A stretch of DNA of 64,000 bases from Dromiciops gliroides (GCF_019393635.1 NC_057861.1:76391327-76455326), one strand, 5' to 3'. Numbered from the stretch's first letter, positions 51,102-63,600 are shown. The notes: a model not told the origin generated them from the letters alone. Numbers and translations are program-made.

Positions 51102-51208
51102 AGCTTTAAAAAATTGGGTAGGGGAGGAGAGAGGGCCTTTTTAGTTATTTTCTGGGATTTATGTGAGAGTTGAACTTTTCTATTATCTTTTGTGTTGCCA
51201 TCCATCTT

Positions 51209-51368
51209 TTATTTTATCTATTTATTTATTTAGGGGAGGCAATTGGGGTTAAGTGACTTGCCCAGGGTCACACAGCTAGTAAGTGTTAAGTGTCTGAGGC
51301 CGGATTTGAACTCAGGTCCTCCTGACTCCAGGGCCAGTGCTCTATCCACTGCACCAGCTAGCTGCCCC
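51209..51368 (-). mobile_element. CORE-SINE
   Basis: Perfect 19-bp duplication ttgtgttgccatccatctt (51190-51208 and 51369-51387). Confidence 0.96.
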
Positions 51369-51387
51369 TTGTGTTGCCATCCATCTT

Positions 51388-52185
51388 AAGCATAAGTCTG
51401 TTATGCACAATTTAACAATCTAAATACAAATGAGATAGTGAATTATAAGCCACCTGGATTTGATGGAGCTGCCTTGTTATCTAAAAGAATCTAATGAAAC
51501 CTTGAATTAATGATATTAAAATGCCCTCCAACTGAACCCAGATAATATACAAGTGAGTGTCAAGCAAACCCCAGAGTTATTTGGGGTGTTGAATATCATT
51601 TGCCCCTTCAAATGTTTGAGAGTTTATAGCTAGCAGATAAGATCCTATCTACTGTGACTTCTTTCCCCAGGATAATTGGTAGATTTCATGGCTCTCTAAC
51701 AAACACCTGTGTCTGCTGTAAACATCATGTTTTCCTCTCCAATATTCGTAAAAACATTTGGGTATCCTTATCTGTGACAACCCCTTTGAATCACATAGTC
51801 TTGTCATATTGTTTGCTTTTAAGTTGTACTATCAAAATGATTTGTATCATGCTAATGGAACTGATAACATCTGTGTACTACTAACAAGTCAGAAAAATCA
51901 AAAGTTAATCAATCTGGATCTGATTGATTTGCTAATACAAAACTTGGATGATCAAGGTCTGTAACCAGTGAGCCAAGAAGGTTTAAATACTTTCACTAAC
52001 AAAGGAGTCTTGAGCTTCTTTGGAAGGAAAATCTGCACGTACATGCCTGCTTGCTAAGGGGACAAGAAACTAGTGCTGTGTTTCCCTTTTTACTCTGATA
52101 TGTTCTGTGAATTTCTCACTCTGTTTTCTGTAGAAGACAGTTATGAAAATATATTTTTTCACAAGTTCAACCTACTTTTTCAGGC
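51388..52185. other. intergenic, no recognised feature
   Basis: About 800 bp of AT-rich DNA without recognisable repeat phrases or a plausible exon. The longest run of sequence inside the GPAA1-CYC1 interval that I cannot assign. Confidence 0.4.
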
Positions 52186-52189
52186 TTAC

Positions 52190-52700
52190 TAGATATTATT
52201 CTACTTCAAACACTTTCCTGAGCCACCAAATTGCCTACTTGCTGTCCATCACACATGGTATTTCATCTTTCATTACTGTGCCTCTGTATGGGCTATCCCT
52301 TTTGTCTGGAATGTACAACCTCCTTACTTCTCCTTCATAGAATGTGGAGGAGTCTACTTGAAAGTTCATCTCCTACATTATCTTCTACATTAGGCCTTTC
52401 CTAATACTCCATCCTCAAATTATAGGGTATTTATTTTGAATCTACTTAAACATATATTTGGGGTTTGGGGGGGTTTTTTGTTTTTGTTTTTGTGAGGCAA
52501 TTGGGGTTAAGTGACTTGCCCAGGGTCACACAGCTAGTAAATGTCAAGTGTCTGAGGCTGGATTTGAACTCAGGTCCTCCTGACTCCAGGGCCAGTGCTC
52601 TATCCACTGTGCTACCTAGTTGCACCAAACATATTTGTTGTTTCTTCCCAATATGTTGTTAGTTCTTTGAGAGCAGGGGGTATTTTGTTTTTCTTCTTTT
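52190..52700 (+). mobile_element. L2 LINE 3' end
   Basis: gggctatcccttttgtctgg, gaatgtacaacctccttact, aggcctttcctaatactcc, then after the SINE gttagttctttgagagcagg. Confidence 0.65.
52461..52626 (-). mobile_element. CORE-SINE nested in L2
   Basis: Flanks aaacatatatttg and aaacatatttg (52448-52460, 52627-52637). Confidence 0.9.
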
Positions 52701-53606
52701 TTTAATCCTCAAGTACGTTTTATTGAACTTGTTGATATCAATAAGAGGTAAAAAAAAGACTACATCATTAATCAAATCATTAGATAAAAGGAAAACCTTT
52801 CATAAAAAACAATGTTCTTACAAATATGCCCATGTCTCATACACACTGAAAAAACCCTCACCTGTTTCTTCCATCTTCATTAACAATTGTCCAATATCTC
52901 TTCTGCCCTTTGTAGTTAAACTTCTCAAAAAGGTCATCTAAAATAGGTGCCTCCATTTTCTCTTCTCTCACTCTCTTCTTAACCCCTTACAATCAAGCTT
53001 CTGACCTTTTCATTCTACCAAAACTGCTCTCTCCGAAGTTACTAATGATCCCTTCATTTCCAAATCCAATAGTCTTTTCTCAACCCTCATTTCCCTTGAC
53101 CTCCCTGCAGCCTTTGATACTGTTGTCCATTCTCTGCTCTTTGATATACTTTTCTTTCTAGGTTTTCAGAACCCCACTCTTTCCTGGTTTTCTTCCTACC
53201 TATATAACCACTCCTTCTCTGTCTGTTTTGCTGTATCCTCTTTCGGACCATGCCCTCTAATTGTAGATATTCCTTGGGGTTCTGTCCCAAGTCCTCTTCT
53301 CTTTTCCTTAGATTTGGTGATCTCATCAGCTCCCATGAATTTAATTACCATATCTGGGCTAATGATTCTCAAATTAGCCTATCTTGCTCTAAAGTCTCTA
53401 TTGACCTCCAATCTCATTTCTCCTACTGCCTTTCAGATATCTCAAACTGATCATCTTAAACTCAATATATCCAAAACAAAACTCATTATATTTCCCCATA
53501 AAACTTCCCCACCTACTTTCCCCATTACTATAGAGGGAACCACCATTTTCCTAATCCCTCGGATTCAAAATATAGGAATCATCTTGAACTCTTCAGTATC
53601 TCTTCA
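52701..53606 (+). mobile_element. L2 LINE, reverse transcriptase part
   Basis: Translation still shows L2/CR1-clade RT order: NNCPISLLPFVVKLLKKVI, then SLDLPAAFDTVVHSLLF, a LSWFSSYL segment and a GSVPSPLLFS segment. Several stops and frameshifts; the active-site DD region reads as N-D-S-Q (ctaatgattctcaa). Dead fossil. Confidence 0.8.
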
Positions 53607-53853
53607 AGTTTTTCTGAAAGCATCTTGTTCATCTTTTCTGATAGCATAATAGTATCCTATCACAATCATATACCACAACTTATTCAGCCATTCCCCAACT
53701 GATGGACATCCCTCAATTTCCAAATCTTTGCCACCATAAAAAAAAAGCTGCTATAAATTTTTTTTTTAACATATAGGTCCTTTTCCTTTTTGTTTTTTAT
53801 CTTTTTCGGATACAGACCTAGGAGTGATATTGCTGGGTCAAAATGTATACAGT

Positions 53854-54007
53854 CTTTTTTTTTTTTTTTTAGTGAGGCAATTGGGGTTAAGTGACTTGCC
53901 CCAGGGTCACACAGCTAGTAAGTGTTAAGTGTCTGAAGCCGTATTTGAACTCAGGTACTCCTGACTCCAGGGGTGGTGCTCTATCCACTGCACCACCTAG
54001 CTGCCCC
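53854..54007 (-). mobile_element. CORE-SINE nested in L1
   Basis: Flanks tgtatacagt (53844-53853 and 54008-54017). Confidence 0.93.
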
Positions 54008-54466
54008 TTGTATACAGTATTATAGCCCTTTGGACATAGTTCCAAATTAGTCTCCAGAATGGTCAGATAAGTTCACAACTCTACTAATAATGCATCAATG
54101 TTCCAATTTTTTCAAATCTCTTCCAACATTTGTCACTTTCCCTTTCTGTCACATTAACCAATCTTATGAGTGTGAGATAGTATTACAATTTGTATTTCTC
54201 TAATCAATAGTGATTTAGAGCATTTTTCATGTGACTATAGACAGCTTTGATTTCTTCATCTGAAATTGCCTGTTCATATCCTTTGACCATTTATCAATTG
54301 GAGAATGATTTGCATTCTTATAAATTTGACTATTTTCTATATTTTTAAAAAATGAGGCCTTTATCAGAGAAATTTGCTGTAAAAATTTCCCCCCAGTCTC
54401 CTGCTTCCCTTCTAATCTTGGAAATATTGGCTTTGTTTGTACAAAACCTTTTAAATTTAACGTAAT

Positions 54467-54610
54467 TGGGGGCAGCTAGGTGGCACAGTGGATAGAGCAC
54501 TGGCCCTGGAGTCAGGAGGACCTGAGTTCAAATCCAGCCTCAGACACTTGACACTTACTAGCTGTGTGACCCTGGGCAAGTCACTTAACTCCAATTGCCT
54601 CACCAAAAAA
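54467..54610 (+). mobile_element. CORE-SINE nested in L1
   Basis: Flanks aaatttaacgtaat and aaatttaatgtaat (54453-54466, 54611-54624). Confidence 0.93.
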
Positions 54611-55222
54611 AAATTTAATGTAATCAAAATTATTCATTTTATATCCCATAATGTTCTCCATCTCATTTGGTAACAATTTTTTTCCTTATCCATAGATCTG
54701 ACAGGCACACTACTCCACATTCTACTCATTTGTTTATGATATCACCCTTTATGCCTCAGTCATGTACCTATTTTGACCTTATCATGGTATATAGTGTGAG
54801 ATGTTGGTTTATATCTACTTTTTTGACGAACTGCATTCCAGTTTCTCAGTAATCTTTGTCAAATAGAGAGTTATTGTCAACAAAACAGGGATCTTTGAGT
54901 TTGTAAAATACTAGATCATTATGGTCATTTACTACTGTGTATTTTGTACCTAATCTATTCTACTGATACATCACTCTATTTCTTAGCCAATACCATATTG
55001 TTTTGATAAAAGCTGTACTGCTAGACCACCTTCCTTCATATTTTTATTGATTCCCTTGATATTGGTGACCTTTTGTTCTTCCCAATGAGTTTACTATTTT
55101 TTCTAGCTTTATATAAAAGTTTTCTGATAATTTGATTGGTATGGTACTGAATAAGTAAATTAATTTAGGTAGAATTGTCATTTTTATTATATTAACTCAG
55201 CCTACCCATGAGCAATTAATCT

Positions 55223-55470
55223 GTGAAGATATTTAAATGCCAAACAGAGGGGTTCATATCTGATTCCAGCAATAAGGGATAGGGAGGTTATGCGATCAGA
55301 TCTTAACTTCAGGAAAATAACTCGGGAGCTATATGAAGAATGGATTAGAATGGAAGGAGGCTTGAAGTTGGGAGGTCAAATTGGAGACTATTACAATAGG
55401 TGTGCACATGAGAAGTGATGAGGGTATGAACTATGGTAGTGACTGTGTCAGTAAAAAGGGAGGAATATAG
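55223..55470 (-). mobile_element. L2 LINE fragment
   Basis: Antisense L2: caataagggatagggaggtt, gcttgaagttgggaggtc, gagactattacaataggtgt, gtgatgagggtatgaactat. Confidence 0.65.
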
Positions 55471-55825
55471 GATCATAGATTTAGAGATGGAAGGGACTTC
55501 AGAAGCCCTCTTGTCCTGCCCCCTCTTTTTATTTGTTTTTTTTTTTTTTTAGTGAGGCAATTGGGGTTAAGTGACTTGCCCAGGGTCACACAGCTAGTAA
55601 GTGTTAAGTGTCTGAGGCTGGATTTGAACTCAGGTACTCCTGACTCCAGGGCCGGTGCTCTATCCACTGCGCCACCTAGCTGCCCCCCCCTCTTTTTATA
55701 GATGTAGAAACTGAGACCTGGGGAAGTTAAATGACTTGGTCACACATATAGTAAGAATCAGAAGAAAGATTTAAATCCAAGCCTTCTAATTGCAGAACCA
55801 AAGCTCTTTCCACTGCTGAGAGAGG
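55471..55825 (-). mobile_element. MIR SINE interrupted by a younger SINE
   Basis: catagatttagagatggaag before, tagatgtagaaactgagacc and tccaagccttctaattgc after the SINE at 55533-55686. Confidence 0.7.
55533..55686 (-). mobile_element. CORE-SINE nested in a MIR
   Basis: Perfect 13-bp duplication cccctctttttat (55520-55532 and 55687-55699). Confidence 0.95.
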
Positions 55826-55829
55826 ACAT

Positions 55830-56530
55830 AAAGATAAAACAAGGTTTGAAAATTGATTAGATATGTGGGGTGAAGAGGAATGAGGAGTCAAAAATGGCAG
55901 CAAATTTCCAAACAGCTCACTGGAAGTATGGTGGTGCCCTTGATGGGATTAAGGGTGGATTTGAATGGAAAGGTGAGTTCTGGTCTAGACATACTGAGTT
56001 TGAGATACTTATGAAAAATGCAATTCAAAATAGGCAAATGGTAATTTGAGACTGGAGCTCAGGAGAGACTGAGATGGATATTTAGATCTGAAAAACATAG
56101 ACATACAGATAGCAATTGAACCCACAGGAGTTGATGAGGTCACCAGATGGGTGTGAAGACAAGAGAGAAGGACAATAACAGGGATTTGGAGGTGACGTTG
56201 AAAATGAATGATGGAGGGAAACCAAGAAGGTGAAGTTATAGATGGGCAGGGCAGCTAGGTGGCCCAGTGGATAAAGCACCGGTCCTGGATTCAGGAGAAC
56301 CTGAGTTCAAATCCCCTCTCAGACACTTGACACCTACTAGCTGTGTGACCCTGGGCAAGTCACTTAACCCTCACTGCCCCACAAAAACAAACAAAAAACC
56401 AGTTAAATAGATGGGCGAACCGGGAGAGAGAAATTCAATGACAACCCAAAGAGAGTATCCAAGAAGAAAGAAATGGTGATCAATACCGTCAAATGCGGCA
56501 AAAGGGTAAAGTTCTATAGAAATGCCATCT
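55830..56530 (-). mobile_element. L2 LINE, reverse transcriptase part
   Basis: Antisense L2: ggtctagacatactgagttt, gaacccacaggagttgatga, ggtcaccagatgggtgtgaa, gtgatcaataccgtcaaatg. Split by the SINE at 56248. Confidence 0.65.
56248..56406 (+). mobile_element. CORE-SINE nested in L2
   Basis: Flanks atagatgggc (56238-56247 and 56407-56416). Confidence 0.93.
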
Positions 56531-56819
56531 ATAATTTTTTTTTCGTTCCTTGAGGATGCTTAGGTGTATATTGAACTAGATGTCCTGCAGGAACCCTCTT
56601 ACTCTCTTCCCCTTGTTTTACTTCTGTGGCCCGAGGAAGGCAGGAACTACCACATTCCCATATACTGGGGGAAGGATGCTCGTTCCTATGACAACAGAAG
56701 AGGTCCATTCACCTTCCCTCTGTTTCCATGGAAACGGAGTGGGGGTTGGGGCGGTACTCCCTCCTGCATCTCCCTCTGGCGGAAGAGGTTGCTCGAGGTT
56801 CTATTCACCTTGTACAACC

Positions 56820-57063
56820 TTTTAGGCCCTACTCCTTGCGCAGGCGCATTTCCCGAGGACCCTGACTCCCCGCCCCCGCCTGCTACCGTCCTCGCTCTGT
56901 GGCGCTGGGGTTGGGCAGTCTGGCCCAGGCCCTGTTCATTGAGGCCCCGCCCCGTTGCGGCGGCTTGAGCTCGGTGGCACCGCTCTCGCGAGGCTTCTCT
57001 TCCTCAGCTGGGGCCGCGTGGGCTCACGGGACGGCGGCGGCGGCGGCGTTGAGGAGGCCCGAG
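56820..57063 (+). promoter_or_regulatory. CYC1: CYC1 CpG-island promoter with NRF1 site
   Basis: tgcgcaggcgca at 56837-56848 matches the NRF1 consensus (YGCGCA.GCGCR) fully. NRF1 control of cytochrome c1 is established for mammals. GC boxes (ccccgccccg near 56944) and dense CpG extend through exon 1 into intron 1 (to about 57500). No TATA box. Confidence 0.8.
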
Positions 57064-60000
57064 ATGGCGGCGGCCGGGGCTATGGGGCGCTTGTCCGTAC
57101 TGTGGCTTCCGCGCGCCCATAGCCGGGTCCTGCTGGGCAGCGCTAGGCCCGGTACTCTCGTGCTGCGGCTGCCTCAGGTGAGTGAGCACCGCCCCCTTCC
57201 CCTTCTCCTCCGCGAGTCCCCGCGAGACCCCGCGGCCGCCTGAAGGTCACGGCTCCGGGCGCGCGGCCTGGCCCGACCCCGGCCCGGAGAGCTCGCAATG
57301 GGACTCCCGCCCCGCTCGTGGAGCCTGCGCTACAGCCCGATCCAAGCCGGGCAACGTTTCCCCGCTTCCTGCCTTGCTGTTCCCCGCCCTGCTGCCCGGC
57401 CCTGTCCCGGCAGTATGGCCCCGCTCTGTAGCCCGGTCCCAGTTCTGGAGTCCCCTCCCTGCAGCCCTGGCCTGATCCCCTCCCAGGTGCATGCTTCCAG
57501 CCCTGGGCCCTGTCTGGAGTCACAGCCCCTGCCTAAACCATCCCCTTCCCCCAATCCCCATCATCTTCCTCCCCACGCCACTTCCCTGTCCCCGTGGGGT
57601 CCCAATCTCACCCGGCCTTTCCTCCCGGGGTCCCTTGCCTACCTTAGCCTCACCTTAAAATCCCCACTCCCCCGCCCCAGAAGTCAAGCTTGAGGGCAAC
57701 CCCACTCTTGGGCCTGGACTTTGCATGCATGACCCCCTGTGACCTTTTTCTGTCCACTGAGTCTGTGGCCCCCTCCTAGGTTATTTTGGGGTCACGGAGC
57801 CCCTCAGCCTGGGCTCAACTCCCCTAGGTCCCTCTACCCTTGTCGTGGAGCCTGAGGTGACCTTGGCCCAGGACTATGGGCTAGGGAGGGAAGCTGATAC
57901 AAAGTACAGAGGAGGAGGGGTAAGCACTTGTAACTACCTCCAGCACTAGGTAATGCTTCCCCTCTAGGAATTGGGAAAGGGACTGAAGTGGGAAAGAATG
58001 AGATCACACCCCAGTGAGAATCCTCCCCATCTGATCTGTGCTGGTCTGCCCTAGGTGTAGGTCCTGGCTCTTACCTGGAGCTCCCCCCTCTAATTAGCCC
58101 CCAGAGCTGGCTGGTCAGCTGGCTGACTGTTGGGAAGTGGGTTTTTGTCCTTGGATTGGTTTGTGGGTTCCTGTGGTCTGTGTCTGCCCACCCTGCTCCA
58201 CTCAACATTTAGGGGTTGCTGAGGTGCACTCTTCCTCATTCCCCCTTGGATCCCTCCACCCTTGGCAGCCCACACAAGGGGGATCTTGGCCATGTATGGC
58301 AACTTGAGCTCCTGGGACCTGAAAGTGGGAGAAACTGACTGATGGTCTGCATTAGGAGAAAGAGTTAGGGGTGTGAGCATGCTGTCTTCCATCCCTGCTG
58401 CCTTAGTGTGTAGAGGAAGGATGTGTTGGAGCAGGATGAAGAGAGGTTAGACCACCACTGAGGTGTAGCTTCTTGATAGTAAGTCAGCAGGATTGTATGG
58501 TTCTTTAAAAACAGGCTAGATCCCCGTCCTTAAGCCTGTCTAGAAACAGAAGGACCCTGGCTGAGTTGTCCTCCCAAGTATTCTGCTCACAGGGGCATGG
58601 AGGTGTTCATATACCTGTACTCTGCAACGTGCTCCTCTCCACTTGTGTCGGCATGACCTCAGCATGTTCTGGTCCAGCTACCTTTGACCTTGAGCTTTTG
58701 ACCTTTTCTAGGAGACCATCTGAATCCCTTCTTCCCTATGTTCCCCTTCATTCTCTAAACCTCTTAAAATTCATTCCTTGTCTAGGGCTGGGCTGGGTAA
58801 AGCCTGGGACTTCAAAAAGTTGTGGCATGAAAAAGATGGGGGTGGTCACCTTTTCTGTTTCTAAAGGGGACAAGAATGGAGCCCTAGGCCTTGTTGAAGA
58901 TGGTTCTCTCTTTCCCCCAGTTAGGAGAGGTAAAATAAGTCTGAGACCTGGAATGTACCTCAACCATATAGGAATACTGTAGGATTTGGAGCTGGAAAAG
59001 CAACTTTAGGGGTCATCTTTTCCTAGTGAGAAGACGGAGGACCAGAGCAGTTAATGAGTGGACTTGCTTAGCATATAGTCACAGTGTGTCAATGGCAAAG
59101 TCTAGACTAGAACCTGGACCCAATTTTTCCCCACTGTCTTCCCTAAGGAGACCAGGGGCAGGGTGGGGTGATGAGGGAAGCCTTCAGTCACTCTGGCTAT
59201 ACATAAATACTTGATCTTTGGGGGTATGGGCTTTGAGATAGGCAGGCCTGGGGACTGTGGCTGTAAACTAATTGGAACTTTGTGGACTTCTGGGAACGGG
59301 AAGGGAACCATTAGGCACTGAACTGATGAGAATCCCGATTGGGGGTGCCATGAGCTCTGAGCTGAATGGGTACCTTGCAGGCTGCTACAATGTCATCATT
59401 CTCAAACCTCTCGAGGGGCCGGAAAGTGGTGCTATCAGCCCTAGGCATGCTGGCTGCTGGAGGTGCAGGACTTGCTGTGGCCCTGCACACTGCTGTAGGT
59501 GCCAGTGACCTAGAGCTGCACCCACCAAGCTACCCCTGGTCTCACCGAGGCTTCCTCTCCTCCTTGGACCATAGCAGGTAGGCCTGGGATTTTATTATTG
59601 AAGCCTGTGGAATTTAAGTTAATGGGTGAGGTGGGAAGTGGTAGAATGGGGGACTGTGTGAGTTTGCTGCCCTAGAGGTATGTATGCATCAATAGCGGAA
59701 GATCACTTGAGGCTTCCCTGAGTTCTTTTGTCTCCTCCACTCCAGCATTCGAAGGGGCTTCCAGGTGTATAAGCAGGTATGCTCTTCCTGCCACAGCATG
59801 GACTACCTGGCTTATCGCCATTTGGTGGGTGTGTGCTACACTGAAGCAGAAGCCAAGGCCCTGGCAGAGGAAGTAAGGAAAATGTGACTGTACTAGACCA
59901 AATACTGAGATCAATCTACAGGATGGGGGGGGGGGGCGCTCTTTGAAGGGGATGTATGGGAGAGAAGGCTTATGCCTGGGCTATCACCAGCGAGTCTGGG

Positions 60001-61250
60001 GAATTTGGAAAAGGGGATTTGGGTGACTGGGGATGGTCTGTACTTGTGTATTGCGGTGACTTTGGGGCTGGTGTCTGGTTTATAGATACAGGTTCAGGAT
60101 GGTCCTAATGAAGATGGAGAGATGTTCATGAGGCCAGGGAAGCTTTCTGACTATTTCCCCAAGCCCTACCCCAACCCTGAGGCTGCTCGGGCTGCCAACA
60201 ATGGGGCAATACCCCCCGACCTCAGCTACATCATCCGAGCCAGGTACTGCAACCTCTTTTTACCAATCATTGGGAAGGGAGCTAGATCCTAGACCAAAAA
60301 ACTCCAGTGGGTATATCAGGAGTCTGGGCATGGAGGTTGGGAGGATCTACTGACTTCTTTGTCCTGGACCAGGCACGGCGGTGAGGATTATGTCTTTTCC
60401 CTGCTTACGGGATACTGTGACCCACCTGCTGGAATCTCTCTTCGAGAGGGCCTTTACTTCAATGCCTACTTCCCTGGCCAGGCCATTGCCATGGCTCCCC
60501 CTATCTACAATGAGGTCCTTGAATATGATGATGGTGAGCTTTATACCACCCCCATCCTCCTTTCCCCTACCCACTATGTCTTATTCTTACACCATCTCCA
60601 TATGCTTTACTCCTTCCCATTCCTCACTTGTCCTAGTCCTTTTCTCCCTTACCTTATTCCCCTCTACTTACTAGCTTTGTGACCTTAGGCACTTCCCTTG
60701 CCCTTCTGAACCCCAGTTTCCTCATGTATAAAAAAAACGAAGAAGGGGTCGGGCTCTGTATTCTTATCATGTGGACCTATCCCCATGGTCCCATTATTCT
60801 GAGCCCAGTCCTTTCAATGGTCCTAGTATCAGAACCTGTTGGTAGTGCTTTGCCTTTATCATGTCACTATTCTGGTTCATTCAGGTACACCAGCCACTAT
60901 GTCACAGATAGCAAAGGACGTGTCTACCTTCCTGCGTTGGGCATCTGAACCAGAGCATGATCATCGCAAACTCATGGGACTCAAGGTGATAAAGACTTGG
61001 AAGAGGCTGGGGTTGGGGAAGGAGGAGAAGGGCTGGGGGGCAAGGAGAGAGAGGGAAGGATTGGGGTATTGGGGGAAGAAGCCCTCAGCCTGTTGAGGGA
61101 AGAAAGGGAGTTCTTCCCTGAGCTCTTTGAGGTCTCTTTCCGCAGATGCTGCTAATGTTTAGCTTGCTGATCCCCCTCACCTACGCCATGAAAAGGCACA
61201 AGTGGTCAGTGCTGAAGAGTCGGAAGCTGGCATACCGGCCCCCTAAGTGA
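57064..61250 (+). CDS. CYC1: CYC1, cytochrome c1 of complex III, seven exons
   Basis: Exons 57064-57177, 59381-59577, 59746-59872, 60086-60243, 60373-60533, 60885-60985, 61146-61250; all GT-AG with matching phases, 320 residues (325 recalled for human). An arginine-rich, acid-poor N-terminus is the mitochondrial presequence, and [18 protein letters not shown] (about residues 60-77) the bipartite sorting segment. The covalent haem site is CSSCH (residues 116-120, bases 59780-59794), and the sixth haem ligand is expected to be Met239 in [10 protein letters not shown]-terminal membrane anchor ([15 protein letters not shown]) is followed by [19 protein letters not shown]. It passes electrons from the Rieske protein to cytochrome c at the inner mitochondrial membrane. 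Start context gagATGg is good; an upstream in-frame GTG is not a start. Confidence 0.98.
57178..59380 (+). other. CYC1: CYC1 intron 1
   Basis: 2.2 kb. The first 350 bp continue the CpG island. A MIR remnant lies antisense at about 58985-59130 (ggtcatcttttcctagtgag, aagacggaggaccagagcag). No young SINE or LINE is present anywhere in CYC1. Confidence 0.6.
60665..60780 (+). mobile_element. MIR remnant in CYC1 intron 5
   Basis: cttactagctttgtgacctt, ttctgaaccccagtttcctc and atgtataaaaaaaacg form a MIR core and tail. Confidence 0.6.
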
Positions 61251-61459
61251 TCACACCTTCATGTGGACATCTTCCCCCACTATTGGGCTTGATTCACCTC
61301 GGCCCAGCCTGGCACATCTTGTCCTACAGGCACGGTCAGCCTGGCCATCAGGTCCAGCTCAGTCTGGCCACTCCTCTTGGATGGGCAAGGGTGGGGGTGG
61401 GGCAGAAGAACTGGCTTTGCCCCACCAGCACTGCCAGACCCTTCCTCCCCCTCACCAGA

Positions 61460-61465
61460 AATAAA
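61460..61465 (+). terminator. CYC1: CYC1 polyadenylation signal
   Basis: AATAAA lies 210 bp after the stop, followed within 30 bp by a tgtgactgtgtg GT-rich element typical of cleavage sites. Confidence 0.88.
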
Positions 61466-61489
61466 TTAAGTTTCTCAATGTGACTGTGT

Positions 61490-62340
61490 GAATGGCTAAA
61501 TGAGGGGACTGAAGAGGGCCGGATCAGAGTAGCTAGCTTAAAGTTAGGTTTGTCAGAAAACTGGGTCTTAGTAGGTTTTAGGTGCCATGAGGACTAGGAT
61601 CCATGCCTATGCTCCTGAAGCAGTTTAGATATTTGTAATTTAGGGCTTAGGTAGGGGCTAACCTTTCACCCTTTGGTAGCAGGGACTTGATGCAGAGGGA
61701 GGGACCATGGATAGTAGGGTCAGTCACCAATTTCATTTTTAGAGGCCTGGAGCTATTGATGGAAACCAAGTGGAAACCAAGATTGCCTTGGAGAGGGAGT
61801 TTGGGGAAGACTGTGGGATTGACCTGAACTTCCTTATGTTCCAGAGGCACTTTGCCTTTACCCCTCACCTTGTAAAGAGGCCCTCAAAATCCCTCCTCCC
61901 TTGAGAATGAAATTTACTTAGGATGAGGGGGGACAGGACTTAGAGGTTGATGTTCACTATAATTTGAACAAAAAGATGCTCTGTCATTGAGCTCTAGGTT
62001 TGGGTGTCCCAAGATCAGTTGGAGTTTTGCCTAGGCTCTTAACTTATTCCTCCCTATCCCTCTCCCCCACCCCACAACAAACATAACAAAGACAGTATGG
62101 GGGGGGTAGTACAAGAAGAAATGTTTCCCATACATACACATCTATAGTCTTTGGAGAATTGACCTTATAAATTAAGCCAAACAAAGCAAGGGGAGTGTTG
62201 TGCCCTGCGTCAGGAGTAGGAAGATGATGGAATTTTGTCATCTCCACTGCAGTTATCATTACCCTTGGTTCCCTCAATTCTTAAAATTCACATGAAAGGG
62301 ATTGGTATTTTCAAAAATGAGATTTTATTGATAACTAATG
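61490..62340. other. intergenic flank of CYC1, SHARPIN not seen
   Basis: No minus-strand frame resembling the SHARPIN ubiquitin-like or zinc-finger end is visible. A minus-strand AATAAA (plus tttatt near 62325) exists, but no exon follows it. Confidence 0.4.
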
Positions 62341-62349
62341 ATACTTCTA

Positions 62350-63010
62350 TTCTCCTAGAACCCCAGGTTCACACCATGTCATCTTCAGTTCCACCCTCAA
62401 CTGATGACCTTCCTGGCCCCCTGCTCCCATTATTTCAAAGTCCTATGGACTCTACTTCCAATATCTCAAATCAGTCCCTTTTCCTAGTGCCACTGCCCTG
62501 GTCTCAGTCATCTGCCTTCTCTAACCTTCCTACTTTTAGGTAACTTTCCCTTCCTCAGGCACTGTTCTCATCATTTTATGCTTTTACTCAGAAACCTTCA
62601 GTGGTTTTCCACTGAGTAAAAGCACAAATAATGTGTCCCAGCATGCAAAGCCTTCCACAACTGGCCTCCAATCTACCTTTCCAGCTTTTTCTTGCTATTG
62701 CTATTTACATACTCTATTTGAGGTAAGCTGTGCTAAAAAATGTTTCTAGTCCCTTGTTCTCTCCCACAGATACCTGGACTGGACTGTCCAATCTCTCTCC
62801 CAAACATTAAAATGCTTCCTTTCCAGGAACATGGCATGTTCCCCTCCGTGCAGCATTTAGGATACCTTTCTCCTTCCCTGTGTCTTTCCCCGAAATGTGA
62901 AAATAATCTTCCTCAAGTTCCTCATAGAGCACCTTTACCTCTCCTTTGTATTCAGTATCTTGCTCTTCTGTGTGTGTTTGTGTTCCCTTCAGGATATGTC
63001 ATGATTTCCT
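62350..63010 (+). mobile_element. L2 LINE 3' end
   Basis: cagaaaccttcagtggtttt, gcaaagccttccacaactgg, cctccaatctacctttccag, ccccgaaatgtgaaaataat. A gtgttcccttcaggatatgt end follows. Confidence 0.6.
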
Positions 63011-63464
63011 TGAGAGCATGGCAGTGCCTTATGTACAGGTGTGGTTGTAGGATGCATGAACTAAGGGAAGGAGGGGAGACATGCAAGTTACAGGGCCAGA
63101 CTCTTCCAAGAGCCAGTCTCTTAGCCCCCACTGACCCACATAGCTTTTATTAAAGAGCTAAAAGAACTACACACACACACTTTCTCAACCCTTTCTCCAA
63201 AGTTTTAGCTCCTTGATTTTCATGGTCATCCCTGTTTCTTACTAAAGCCAGTTCCTCTATCTTTGCTCTTCTGACTCTCCTAGAGCTTCATTCCATTTTA
63301 TCCCCTTCTTTCTTCATGCATCTTGACTTTGTTTCCATTGGCTCCTGCAAGCACATCCTTGAAAATCTAAAAAAGCCCTTTACATTTACACACATTTCTC
63401 TTCTGTTTTCAGTGTTAAAACTTAATTGAAAATAACTGGAAAACACTTGACAGATAGGATCATT

Positions 63465-63600
63465 TTATTCACACAACTACCCTGGGGGGAAAGGTGCTGT
63501 CATTAACCCCATTTTACAGATGAAGAAACTGAGGCAAGCAGATTTGATCTGACTCCAAGGCCAGCACTCTCCACTGTACCACCCATCTGCTTCTAAGGAT
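63465..63600 (-). mobile_element. MIR SINE remnant
   Basis: cacaactaccctggggggaa, aaccccattttacagatgaa, gaaactgaggcaagcagatt, ctccactgtaccacc. Confidence 0.7.

Larger units (their letters stand above)
53607..55222 (-). mobile_element. L1 LINE, ORF2 3' part
   Basis: Antisense L1: gatagcataatagtatccta, gtgatattgctgggtcaaa, ccaatcttatgagtgtgaga, ttcatatcctttgaccattt, cagcctacccatgagcaatt. The outermost 3' UTR part found in the copies at 5675 and 23781 is absent. SINEs at 53854 and 54467 are nested. Confidence 0.85.
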
